From contig JAPPLB010000025.1 in assembly GCA_028819575.1 (NCBI GenBank), forward strand, positions 1-44,610: a DNA stretch of 44,610 bases. Direction: 5' to 3'. Below are positions 23,409-31,686 of this stretch, in pieces (positions within the stretch are counted from its first letter, which is position 1; each line of letters starts with the position of its first letter). Source of the DNA: Bryobacterales bacterium. Lineage in GTDB: Bacteria > Acidobacteriota > Terriglobia > Bryobacterales > UBA6623. A program made the translations under genes and the position numbers. Under the pieces are notes generated by a model, which saw only the letters and a list, made by a program, of their open reading frames with translations, was not told where the DNA came from and searched no databases.

Positions 23409-24581
23409 GACGTTGCGCATCGAGCCGAGGACCTCCTGCCGCGCCGCCGCCCGTGCGGGAAGCACTCCTCCCAGCACACCCATGAACGCCGCGAAACTCA
23501 TGCCGAGCAGCAGTGCGCCGGACGTGATTTCGAACTCGAAAGTGGTGATGCTGAACGTGATGAAGTTTCCGATCCGGCCGCCAAGGCCGTCCAGAGGCAG
23601 AACCAGCAGACAACCGAGCATCCCGCCCAGCAAGGAAAGCAGCAGCGACTCGAAGAGGAACGAGAGCAGTACGCTGCCTCGTGAGAAGCCCAGCATCCGC
23701 AGAACGCCCACTTCGCGAGCACGCCGAGCGACGGCCGCGTACATTGTGTTCATTGCCGCAAAACTGCTGCCGATGGCCATGATGATCGAGACGAACACGC
23801 CCAGAGTCTGAACCGGTTGGCCGGACATGGTCTGCTTTTCGTAGTACTCGCGTTCGCTGAGCGCCTCGAGCAGCAGCCGTTGGTCGTCGGTAACGCGGTT
23901 TTTCAGCGCCGCGGCGGTTGTTTCGTCCTCTGCCCGGAGCAAAGCCGTGCTCAACGTGCCGCCACGGCCGAGGTCGACGGCGAGCAGATTGGCGTCAGCC
24001 CAGATTTCACTGTTGTAGGCCGACTTGCCCGCGTCGAAGACGCCGACGACTTCCCACTCGCCCCGGCCGAAGTTGAGCATGTCACCGATGGAGGTTCCTT
24101 CGTTTGTCTCGAAGATGCCCCGGCCGACCGCCACTTCGCGTTTGCCGGGGTCGAACCAGCGGCCCCGGGAGATCTGCAGAGTTCCTGCCGTTTCGCGGAG
24201 CCGGATTCCCATCGGAGGGAGTCCGCGGACGTTCACGTTGGCGACCTCGTCAGGGTTGCTCCTGAACGGAAGATTGAACACCGTGATCACTTCGAGCGAC
24301 GCCATCGGCTCACCGTTTTCTTCGGTGATCCCCTCGATGAACTTGAGGTTCTGGAACTGCTCGCGGGTGACGGTGCTATTGAGCTCCGCAGTCGAACCCT
24401 GGCGCATGACGATCACGTGCAACGGATCGCCCGTCACCGCGAGTGCGCCGTTGAGGCCGCTGATAAGCGCGCTGATTCCTACCAGCACGGCGACCGAAAG
24501 GGCGATGCCCAGCGCCGTCATGATGGTGGTCGTCTTGCGAACGAACAGATTGCGGATGTTGTAGGAGAGGGGGATGGCCAT
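23406..24581 (-). CDS. FtsX/MacB-type ABC transporter permease (second)
   Basis: A 391-residue permease: one N-terminal helix (about 17-42), a large periplasmic MacB-PCD-like domain, then three C-terminal helices forming the FtsX domain (AMNTMYAAVARRAREVGVLRMLGFSRGSVLLSF is the coupling segment). It starts 18 nt after the stop of the first permease gene. The C-terminus ends MRNV followed by a TAG stop that belongs to repeat R5, so the repeat marks, and may once have altered, the end of this protein. It probably forms a heterodimer with the upstream permease. Confidence 0.9.
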   Translation of the reverse strand: MAIPLSYNIRNLFVRKTTTIMTALGIALSVAVLVGISALISGLNGALAVTGDPLHVIVMRQGSTAELNSTVTREQFQNLKFIEGITEENGEPMASLEVITVFNLPFRSNPDEVANVNVRGLPPMGIRLRETAGTLQISRGRWFDPGKREVAVGRGIFETNEGTSIGDMLNFGRGEWEVVGVFDAGKSAYNSEIWADANLLAVDLGRGGTLSTALLRAEDETTAAALKNRVTDDQRLLLEALSEREYYEKQTMSGQPVQTLGVFVSIIMAIGSSFAAMNTMYAAVARRAREVGVLRMLGFSRGSVLLSFLFESLLLSLLGGMLGCLLVLPLDGLGGRIGNFITFSITTFEFEITSGALLLGMSFAAFMGVLGGVLPARAAARQEVLGSMRNV

Positions 24582-24599
24582 TGCAGGGATGTATGGTTG

Positions 24600-25748
24600 T
24601 CAGCCGGCGTGGCGAAGCGCGTCAGTGACTCGAGTGCGCGCCGCAATGATCGCCGGCACGATCGAACTGATGAGGCCGATGAGGAGGGCGACACCGAGGC
24701 AAAAGAACACTCCCCACCAGGGCAGGATGAGTCCCTCGAAGAAACCGACCAGCATTTCGGTGGCCATGCTCGTCACCAGGTAGGTCAAAGCCGTCCCCAA
24801 CACCCCTCCCACGAACGCGATGAGCACCGCTTCGCCGATGATCATTGACAACACAGTGGCCGAAGTGAAGCCGAGAGTCTTCAATACGCCGATTTCCTGA
24901 ATGCGCTCGCGGACCGACATGGCGACCGTGTTGCCCGACACCAGCAGAATCGTGAAGACAACTGCGCCCGCGATGCTCAACAGAAAGAGCTTGACGTTGC
25001 CCATCTGGCTCACGAAGGAGAGCTGAAAGGCCCGCTCGGTTTCGGTCTTGGTCGGCTGGGGCGCATTCCGGAACATATCATCGATGGTCTGCGCGACTCG
25101 GGGTACGTCGTCAGCGGAGCGGACCCGAATGTAGAACGTCCCGACCTCTCCCCTGCGGTTCTCGGGCAGGCTTTCTTCGAAGTACTTCCAGTGAAAAAAA
25201 CTGTTGTTGTCTTCCGGTCCTTCGAAGATGGCTCGGACGACGACGTCGAGATCGATGGGGTAGATGTCGCCGACGAGGGTAAAGCGGTCACCGAGCTTCA
25301 GGCCGGTGCGGTTCACGACGGAGCTGCCGATCGCGATGCCCTGCCGATCGCGAAGCCAGGCCTGGTATTGGTCTTCCGGGATGCTGACTTCGGTGAGGAC
25401 TTTGAATATCTGTTCGGGATCGACGGCGAAACGAGCGAAGAACTCCTCCGGCCGATTGTCTTTGTACTTCCCCCCGAACCAGGAGAACTTTGTCATGGTT
25501 TCGAGGCCGTCGACGTCTCGGATGCGGCTTTCGTAATACTGCGGCAGCTCCATCGCCAGCGACACGCGGTGCCGCACAATGAGACGCAGGGCTTCCTCTT
25601 CGGGTCCGTCGCGAAAATAGAACGCCGCGTAGACGGACAGCAGCACGCCGACCAGCAGGAGCGACATGGTGATGCTGGCGACGGTCAGAATCGTACGGCG
25701 GCGATTCCGAAGCAGATTCTTGAAGGTGAGGGGGATAAACCTGAGCAT
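24600..25748 (-). CDS. FtsX/MacB-type ABC transporter permease (first)
   Basis: A 382-residue permease with the same layout as its downstream neighbour: an N-terminal helix (about 18-40, RTILTVASITMSLLLVGVLLSVYAAF), a periplasmic domain and three C-terminal helices (KLFLLSIAGAVVFTILLVSGNTVAMSVRERIQEIGVLKTLGFT). Start ATG 25748 fits the usual MLRFIPLTFKNLLRNRRRT opening; the frame could extend to 25802. TACAAT on the minus strand at 25781-25776 is a possible -10 box about 27 nt before the ATG. First gene of the four-gene efflux operon. Confidence 0.9.
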   Translation of the reverse strand: MLRFIPLTFKNLLRNRRRTILTVASITMSLLLVGVLLSVYAAFYFRDGPEEEALRLIVRHRVSLAMELPQYYESRIRDVDGLETMTKFSWFGGKYKDNRPEEFFARFAVDPEQIFKVLTEVSIPEDQYQAWLRDRQGIAIGSSVVNRTGLKLGDRFTLVGDIYPIDLDVVVRAIFEGPEDNNSFFHWKYFEESLPENRRGEVGTFYIRVRSADDVPRVAQTIDDMFRNAPQPTKTETERAFQLSFVSQMGNVKLFLLSIAGAVVFTILLVSGNTVAMSVRERIQEIGVLKTLGFTSATVLSMIIGEAVLIAFVGGVLGTALTYLVTSMATEMLVGFFEGLILPWWGVFFCLGVALLIGLISSIVPAIIAARTRVTDALRHAG

Positions 25749-25939
25749 GGCGGCCACAGGGAGCGACTTTCCTGGATTGTAGCAGTCGTCTTTCGCCGCC
25801 ACGCTGCAACTAAGAGAGCTCCGCGCGTGTCGAGCCTATGGCGAAGAAGATTGCCGCGCGCTAATGCGCGGGGTGGAGCGGCTGATCGGCCGCATCCGTC
25901 GTCTCGCGGCTTGCTGCGAAGCCTCGGCCTGCGGTTGCC

Positions 25940-26359
25940 CTATTCGCCGAGAACATGCAGAGCAATGATTCTCTGGTGCGCGCGGCGGCGGTGCTCGAAG
26001 ACGTAGATGCCTTGCCAGGTTCCGAGCGCGGGGCGGCCCCGGCGAATGGGGATGGAGAGTTGACTCTGGGTGAGGGCGGCCCGGATGTGAGCCGGCATGT
26101 CGTCGGGACCTTCCATGGTGTGGGTGTAGAGCTTGTTGTCCTCGGGGACAAGGCGGCTGAAGAAGGTTTCGAGATCTCTGACGACATCGGGGTCGGCGTT
26201 TTCCTGGATGAGCAAAGAGGCGGAGGTGTGTCGGAGGAAGATGGTGAGGAGGCCTTCCTGAATGCCGAGACTCTCGACCCAGGAGCAGGTCTCTCGGGTG
26301 ACTTCGTAGAAACCTTTACCGCGGGTTGGAACGGTAATCTGGCGGGTGAACTGCCGCAC
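25940..26359 (-). CDS. YjbQ/UPF0047 family protein
   Basis: A 139-residue single-domain protein with family hallmarks LRHTSASLLIQENADPDV, the following acidic HTMEGPDDMPAHIRAAL and GTWQGIYVFEHR. E. coli YjbQ has been reported to have thiamin-phosphate-synthase side activity; the physiological role remains unclear. GTG 26359 gives the normal family length of ~138 residues; an open frame runs up to 26455 but its extension does not resemble the family. No Shine-Dalgarno is seen. It is divergent from the HExxH lipoprotein gene. Confidence 0.88.
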   Translation of the reverse strand: MRQFTRQITVPTRGKGFYEVTRETCSWVESLGIQEGLLTIFLRHTSASLLIQENADPDVVRDLETFFSRLVPEDNKLYTHTMEGPDDMPAHIRAALTQSQLSIPIRRGRPALGTWQGIYVFEHRRRAHQRIIALHVLGE

Positions 26360-26446
26360 GAGTCCATGTAGTGTAGCTGACTGGTCGGGTAACTTCGTGC
26401 TGCAACGGACGCCGACTTTCCGGGACAATACGGTCTTGGTTTGCTG

Positions 26447-27457
26447 ATGCGGCACGGAAGGATTGTTGGTGTGCTCGCCTTGGTGGCCGCCTGCCTGGGC
26501 TGCGCGGCGAAAGAGCGGCTCGTTCGCGCGGCGGATGCACCGCGGGTGGAGTTGATCCGTTCATTGAAGGACTTCGAGCTCGATGCGGGGTTCGAGGAGA
26601 CGGACAACTTCTCGCAGTTGTCGAGCCGCGCCTACATCGACTACCGATGCTATTTCACGGGCAAGCTGAAGCTTCCCTCGGACTACTACAAGCTCAAGCT
26701 GCGCCACGGAACGCCAACAGGCTGCCCGATCGACGAGGCAAAATACGACGTCTTCTTCTATCGGGTCGAAGCCGCAGCGAGCGGGCATACGCCCATCACG
26801 CCAAGTCTCGAGAAAGCGAGCGTCGAGCGGACACTGGTCGTGGTTCCCCATGAGGACTTCCACAACGATTCGAGAATGGAAGGTTGGCCCACGGCGATCC
26901 GTGAAGCAGCTTCGACGCTGGTAGGGTTTCTTGCGGCGGCTGCGTTCGCGAAGAAAGAGTTTGGGGAGTCGTCGCCGGAGTATCTCAGGCTTTCACGTGA
27001 GCCGGAAATTTTCTTGCGCAAGGCGGAGATCGTCAACAGGCATGCCGCTGGCTTGGCCGAGCTTTACCGCAAGAGCCGGGATGGGCAGATCGCCAGGACG
27101 AGGGTCCTTGAACTGAAGAGAGCGCTCTTCGGCCTCCTGCGCGGCGAATGTGCGGCGCTGCCGGACGCTTGGTCGTTCAACAAGCATCTCAGCGCCTTGA
27201 ACAACGCCGGGCTGGCTTTCGACCTGACGTATACGCGGCACTACCCGCTGCTCTATCGTGTGTCCCGCGCGGCCGGCGGGTTCTTTCCATCGCAGTTGGA
27301 CCAGACCATCGCCGCGCTGCGGCCGCCTTCCGGGAGGAAGTCGTTTTCCGAGGAGGAAGCGGTGGCGTACTTCCGAAGACGACTGAAGGACCGGCAGGCG
27401 AGTGGCCGTGATCGAGCGGCTTACTCCCGGTCAGATCTGCAACTCGCCGATCGGTAA
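26447..27457 (+). CDS. Lipoprotein with HExxH metallopeptidase motif (putative aminopeptidase-like)
   Basis: A 336-residue protein with a lipoprotein signal (LALVAACLGC, residues 9-18). HEDFH at 135-139 fits HExxH, and an Glu in the helix AIREAASTLVGF about 15 residues later could be the third zinc ligand (gluzincin arrangement). The later RALFGLLRG and NNAGLAFDLTYTRHYPLLYRV segments resemble the putative aminopeptidase family PF10023; I recognise this only as distant similarity. Start ATG 26447; TTG 26441 is possible and lies 6 nt after TACGGT. It is probably anchored on the periplasmic side. Substrate unknown. Confidence 0.7.
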   Translation: MRHGRIVGVLALVAACLGCAAKERLVRAADAPRVELIRSLKDFELDAGFEETDNFSQLSSRAYIDYRCYFTGKLKLPSDYYKLKLRHGTPTGCPIDEAKYDVFFYRVEAAASGHTPITPSLEKASVERTLVVVPHEDFHNDSRMEGWPTAIREAASTLVGFLAAAAFAKKEFGESSPEYLRLSREPEIFLRKAEIVNRHAAGLAELYRKSRDGQIARTRVLELKRALFGLLRGECAALPDAWSFNKHLSALNNAGLAFDLTYTRHYPLLYRVSRAAGGFFPSQLDQTIAALRPPSGRKSFSEEEAVAYFRRRLKDRQASGRDRAAYSRSDLQLADR

Positions 27458-27506
27458 TGGCGCACGGGGATCAATCTTCCGCCCGGGAGGACCTTGTCAA
27501 GGCGAG

Positions 27507-30500
27507 CTATTCCTTGGTGATCGTCTCGTCGAGGTTGAGGATGGTGCTGGTCACCATCGTCCATGCGGCGAGTTCCTGTTCGTCAACATTGGGATTGTGT
27601 GGCGAGTCACCCACCGCGAGGAGCTCGCGGGCCGCATCGGGTTGCCGGCGGTAATCTTCGGCTAGCTGTTGAAGCAGCGTGAGCAGAACGTCCTTCTCTT
27701 TCGGCGAAGGCTCCCGGGCCGTGGCGCGGCGGTAAGCAAAAGCGAGCCGCTCGGAGTCGTTAGACCCGCCTTCCGCCAGGGTCCTCTCGGCGAGGCCTCG
27801 CGCAGCTTCAACGTATGTCGGGTCGTTCATCAGGATGAGAGCTTGCAACGGCGTGTTCGTGCGAGGACGCCGCACGGTGCACTTCTCGCGGTCGGGAGCG
27901 TCGAAGGTGACGAGTGTTGGAGGCGGCACGGTCCGCTTCCAGAAGTTGTACATGCTGCGGCGGTAGAGGTCGTCGCCTTTGCCGACGAAGTACTGCTGCG
28001 CGGTGAAGCGGTCGCCAAACGACATTTCCTTCCACAGGCCCGGCGGTTGATAAGGATAGACGCTGGGGCCGCCGATTGTCGGCACGAGCAGACCGCTGAC
28101 GGCGAGGGCATTGTCGCGAATCGTCTCGGCGGGCAAGCGGAAACGCGGACCGCGGGCAAGCTGTCGATTCTCGGGGTCCTCGGCCTGTCGCTCGGGGGTG
28201 GTGCGCGAGGACTGTCGATAAGTCGCCGAAGTCACGATCAAACGTTGCAAGGCCTTGATGTCCCAACCGGATTCGACAAACCGAATGGCCAGCCAGTCGA
28301 GCAGTTCGGGATGGGAGGGAGCCTCGCCTTGCGAGCCGAAGTCCTCGGCTGTCTTGACGAGGCCGACGCCGAAGTACATCTGCCAATAACGGTTTACGGC
28401 GACGCGCGCGGTGAGCGGATTCGAGCCTGAGACCAGCCACTTCGCGAGACCGAGGCGGTTGACCGGCGCGTCTTCTGGAAGCGGCGGAAGAACCGCCGGC
28501 ACCGCTGCCGTTACCTTCTCGCCCTTGTTGCGATAGTCTCCGCGTCCCAACACGAACGTCTCCCGGGGTTCGTTCATGCTGCGCATCACCATGGTCGTCG
28601 GGATGTGTTCTTCCAGGTCGCTCTTGCGCTTGCGCTGCTCGCGAAGCATCGTGTAGGCGTCGCGATGACGCTGCGGCGCATAGTGCGTGAGGTAGTAATG
28701 ACGCAGTGTCTGGTCTTGCGACCGGCAGCGGCTTTCTTCCTTCGCCTCTCTCTCTTGCGCGACTTGGACTTCGCCCTTCTTCTCGGCTAGCAGGTCACCG
28801 AACTGCGCGCAGGGATGGTCGGGTTGGCGCGAGGAGAGGATGGCGCGAATGGGTTCGTGGACGGCCAACTGCTCGACCTCGGCTTCTCCGAGCACACGGT
28901 CATAGACGCGCAGGTCATCGATGTCACCTTTGTAAGGTTCGCCGACGGATGCGTCGCCGATGCCGATCGGTCGACTGTTCGCAATCGAGCCGCTCAGGCT
29001 GTCGCGTGTGACCTTCATCTCGGCCGCCTTGCCGTTGAGATAGACGGAGACGCCGCCCGCCGTCCCGGAACCATCGGAGCTGACCGTGATTTGATGCCAG
29101 TCATTGAGACTGAGCTTCTGCGCCGATTCGAGAAGCACAGCGTTGTCGGGCCATTGGTGAACGAGCCGGACATAGAGCGTTTGCCCGCGGCGGTAGGCGC
29201 CGGTTTTTTCGGACTTGCCCAGGAAGAGTTCCAAGCCGGTACGGCTCTCGGCATCGGCGATCTTATGGAAAAGGCTCTTCGCGGAGGGCCGGGTGGCGCG
29301 CATCCAAAGCGCGATGGAGAAGGGATGGTCGCCGAGAGAGTGCTTCTGACCGAAGGTGACGTGCGTCTGACCGCTGAGGCGGACAGCACGTCCGACTTGC
29401 CCGTCAACGTAGGTGACTTCGCCGCGGTGGGTTTCGACCTCCCGGCTTTCGGCGAGTCCTGCGAGATTGTCCTCGAAGGCGAAGTGCGCCCTCAGGCCGT
29501 CTGCCGGGACGTTCGGAATCTCGGAGAGCGCCGTCGCCCTCCACGCGAATTCCAGACGATCGATCTCCGGCTTCGGCAGCTTGCGCTCGGTCTTGGCGAT
29601 TTTGCGTTGAATGGCTGTGAGCAGTTTCCCGTCTGGTTTGCTGGGCAATTGCAGCATGGGAACGGCGTTGCCGCGTTGTCCGTCGAGTCCCTTCTCGGGA
29701 ACGGAGTTGAAGAATGCATAGAAGCGATAGAAGTCCTTTTGCGTGATGGGATCATACTTGTGGTCGTGGCAGCGTGCACAGCCCACCGTCATGCTCATCC
29801 AGACGGTGGCGGTGGTCTCGAGGCGGTCGATGACATACTCGTTGTGGTACTCCTCGGGGATCGCGCCTCCCTCGTAGTTGATCATGTGATTGCGGTTGAA
29901 CCCGGTGGCGACGAGCTGCTCGCGGCTGGGGTTGGGCAGCAGGTCTCCGGCAAGCTGCTCGATGGTGAACCGGTCATAAGGCATGTTTCGGTTGAACGCC
30001 TCGATCACCCAATCTCGCCAGTGCCACATGTCGCGGTGGGAATCGATGTGGTAGCCGTGGGTGTCGGCGTAGCGCGCCAGATCGAGCCATTCCATCGCCA
30101 TGCGCTCGCCGTAGTGCTTCGATTGCAGGAGATCGTCCACACGCTCCTCGTAGGCGTCGGGGGAGTCGTCATCGAGAAAGGAATCGACTTGCTCGGGGGT
30201 GGGCGGCAGGCCGGTCAGGTCAAAAGTTGCGCGGCGCAGGAGTGTGATTTTGTCGGCCTCGATCGAAGGTTCGAGACTTTCCGCCTCGAGCCGCGCAAGG
30301 ACAAAGTTGTCGATGGGGTTGCGCGGCCATGAGGCGTTCTCGACAGCAGGCGCCTCGGGACGCTCTGGGTGCCGAAATGCCCAGTGCGTTTCCCAGGGAG
30401 CACCCTGTTCGATCCACAAACGGATCAGGTCGATCTCGTCCCTTGTGAGCTTGCGCTCGGCATGGGGCGGGGGCATGCGCACCACTTCCTGCTGATGGCT

Positions 30501-30791
30501 GATGCGCTGATAGAGCCGGCTTGCGGCCGGGTCACCGGGGATGATGACCATGTAGCCGCCGCGGTCGGCGAAGGCTCCCTCTCTGGAGTCGAGGCGCAAT
30601 CCCGCTTGACGTTGAGCTTCGTCCGGCCCATGGCAGGCGAAACACTTGTCGGAAAGGATGGGACGGATGTCGCGATTGAAATCGATCGCGGTTGGGGCTT
30701 CGCCGGATTGCAGGCCGGCAACGGCGAGAAGAGATGCGGCGGCAAGCCGAGCCGCTGACTGGGCTATGGAATGGCTGATGGGCACTGCCAA
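27507..30791 (-). CDS. PSD1-type protein: cytochrome C (PSCyt1), DUF1549, LamG, DUF1553
   Basis: A 1094-residue exported protein. A signal peptide (about 10-30) precedes a planctomycete-type cytochrome domain with CFACH (50-54), then DUF1549 (about 145-360), a LamG/concanavalin-like insert (about 450-650: [14 protein letters not shown] ... [19 protein letters not shown]) and DUF1553 (about 770-1040: [34 protein letters not shown]). These proteins are typical of Planctomycetota and some Acidobacteriota and are thought to act in periplasmic oxidation or degradation of polymers. The usual partner DUF1501 is not adjacent. The start is TTG 30791 or GTG 30785; no ATG fits. Confidence 0.9.
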   Translation of the reverse strand: MAVPISHSIAQSAARLAAASLLAVAGLQSGEAPTAIDFNRDIRPILSDKCFACHGPDEAQRQAGLRLDSREGAFADRGGYMVIIPGDPAASRLYQRISHQQEVVRMPPPHAERKLTRDEIDLIRLWIEQGAPWETHWAFRHPERPEAPAVENASWPRNPIDNFVLARLEAESLEPSIEADKITLLRRATFDLTGLPPTPEQVDSFLDDDSPDAYEERVDDLLQSKHYGERMAMEWLDLARYADTHGYHIDSHRDMWHWRDWVIEAFNRNMPYDRFTIEQLAGDLLPNPSREQLVATGFNRNHMINYEGGAIPEEYHNEYVIDRLETTATVWMSMTVGCARCHDHKYDPITQKDFYRFYAFFNSVPEKGLDGQRGNAVPMLQLPSKPDGKLLTAIQRKIAKTERKLPKPEIDRLEFAWRATALSEIPNVPADGLRAHFAFEDNLAGLAESREVETHRGEVTYVDGQVGRAVRLSGQTHVTFGQKHSLGDHPFSIALWMRATRPSAKSLFHKIADAESRTGLELFLGKSEKTGAYRRGQTLYVRLVHQWPDNAVLLESAQKLSLNDWHQITVSSDGSGTAGGVSVYLNGKAAEMKVTRDSLSGSIANSRPIGIGDASVGEPYKGDIDDLRVYDRVLGEAEVEQLAVHEPIRAILSSRQPDHPCAQFGDLLAEKKGEVQVAQEREAKEESRCRSQDQTLRHYYLTHYAPQRHRDAYTMLREQRKRKSDLEEHIPTTMVMRSMNEPRETFVLGRGDYRNKGEKVTAAVPAVLPPLPEDAPVNRLGLAKWLVSGSNPLTARVAVNRYWQMYFGVGLVKTAEDFGSQGEAPSHPELLDWLAIRFVESGWDIKALQRLIVTSATYRQSSRTTPERQAEDPENRQLARGPRFRLPAETIRDNALAVSGLLVPTIGGPSVYPYQPPGLWKEMSFGDRFTAQQYFVGKGDDLYRRSMYNFWKRTVPPPTLVTFDAPDREKCTVRRPRTNTPLQALILMNDPTYVEAARGLAERTLAEGGSNDSERLAFAYRRATAREPSPKEKDVLLTLLQQLAEDYRRQPDAARELLAVGDSPHNPNVDEQELAAWTMVTSTILNLDETITKE

Positions 30792-30868
30792 CTATGATAC
30801 TGATACGGCGACGAAGAGTGGGGGGCGTTTTGGCTCACGGGCGCGTGGGTTGGCGCGACCACGAATGG

Positions 30869-30897
30869 ACACTAATAGCTCTTGACACTATTAGTGT
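30869..30897. promoter_or_regulatory. Operator-like inverted repeat over the higBA -35 box
   Basis: ACACTAATAG (30869-30878) and CTATTAGTGT (30888-30897) form a perfect 10-bp inverted repeat with a 9-nt spacer; arm centres are 19 bp apart, about two helical turns. The spacer contains most of the TTGACA box (30882-30887). Binding here by the HigA antitoxin would block the polymerase, the standard autoregulation of HigBA modules. Confidence 0.7.
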
Positions 30898-30910
30898 AAT
30901 GCGCCATGGT
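30882..30910 (+). promoter_or_regulatory. higBA promoter with transcript start at the GTG codon
   Basis: A perfect TTGACA (30882-30887) is followed after 17 nt by CATGGT (30905-30910). The next 6 nt lead straight to GTG 30917, so the mRNA should be leaderless for the toxin. Confidence 0.6.
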
Positions 30911-30916
30911 TTAAGG

Positions 30917-31198
30917 GTGATCCGAAGTTACAAGAACCTCGACACCGAAGCAGTTGCAAATCGAGAACGATGCAGGACATTCCCCGCGGACATCCAGCGC
31001 CGCGCCCAGGCCAAACTGATGATCTTGAACAACGCCAAGGACTTGAACGATCTGCGGGCGCCTCCAGGGAACCGTCTGGAGGCGCTTTCGGGAGACCGTA
31101 AAGGCCAGTACAGCATCCGCGTCAACGACCAGTGGCGGATCTGCTTTTCCTGGAAGCAAGGGAATGCCTATCAGGTTGAGATCGTGGACTACCATTGA
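30917..31198 (+). CDS. higB: HigB-family toxin (RelE-like mRNA interferase)
   Basis: A 93-residue RelE/HigB-fold toxin. The family block RRAQAKLMILNNAKDLNDLRAPPGNRLEAL, then GQYSIRVNDQWRICFSW and the end VEIVDYH, is fully conserved. HigB toxins cut mRNA at the ribosome; the antitoxin HigA follows 37 nt downstream (toxin-first order, typical of higBA). Start GTG 30917 gives the usual length and family start (VIRSYKN); the open frame upstream to 30794 is not family-like. The promoter and operator described upstream put the toxin start at the mRNA 5' end. Intact and probably functional. Confidence 0.93.
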   Translation: MIRSYKNLDTEAVANRERCRTFPADIQRRAQAKLMILNNAKDLNDLRAPPGNRLEALSGDRKGQYSIRVNDQWRICFSWKQGNAYQVEIVDYH

Positions 31199-31235
31199 GA
31201 GCGCAACGACCCAGAAGCAAGAAGGAGTCAAAGAC

Positions 31236-31562
31236 ATGAGCAGATCAGTGCCGCGTAGCCGCAAAAAACTATCCCCTATTCATCCCGGGGAGATTCTTAA
31301 TGAGCAGTTTCTCGGCCCCCTGAAGATCACCCAGTACCGACTGGCCCAGGCGATCGGTGTGGATGCTCGCCGGATCCATGCGATCATCCACGGCCAGCGG
31401 TCCATCACACCGGAGACAGCCCTACTGTTCTCGCGCTACTTTGGCAACTCTCCCGAGTTCTGGATGGGACTCCAGAGCCAATACGACCTGGAAAGGGAAC
31501 AGGATCGCCTGGCCGACAGGCTTGATCAGGTGTCGGCGCACAGCGGCCCTGTCATAGCCTGA
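31236..31562 (+). CDS. higA: HigA-family antitoxin (XRE helix-turn-helix)
   Basis: A 108-residue DNA-binding antitoxin. The XRE/HTH region is IHPGEILNEQFLGPLKITQYRLAQAIGVDARRIHAIIHGQRSITPETALLFSRYFGNSPEFW, the standard HigA arrangement. It neutralises HigB and probably represses the operon by binding the 30869-30897 inverted repeat. Start ATG 31236 has GAAGGAG 8 nt upstream, in contrast to the toxin start, which has no ribosome site; this would favour antitoxin excess. The frame could extend to 31164 but the ribosome site decides. Confidence 0.94.
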   Translation: MSRSVPRSRKKLSPIHPGEILNEQFLGPLKITQYRLAQAIGVDARRIHAIIHGQRSITPETALLFSRYFGNSPEFWMGLQSQYDLEREQDRLADRLDQVSAHSGPVIA

Positions 31563-31686
31563 TCCGCTTTCACCCAAAGCCGGCCCCGAACGTACTCTCC
31601 ATGGGCAAGGTATTGGTGATGGACTCAATCATGACGCCCCGGCTATCGATACGCCCGACGCCCGCGGAACTGAGGCAGGAAGAACC

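Noticed and set aside
28815-30332. 505-residue open frame on the plus strand
   Set aside because: Antisense to the PSD1 gene, whose domains are unmistakable.
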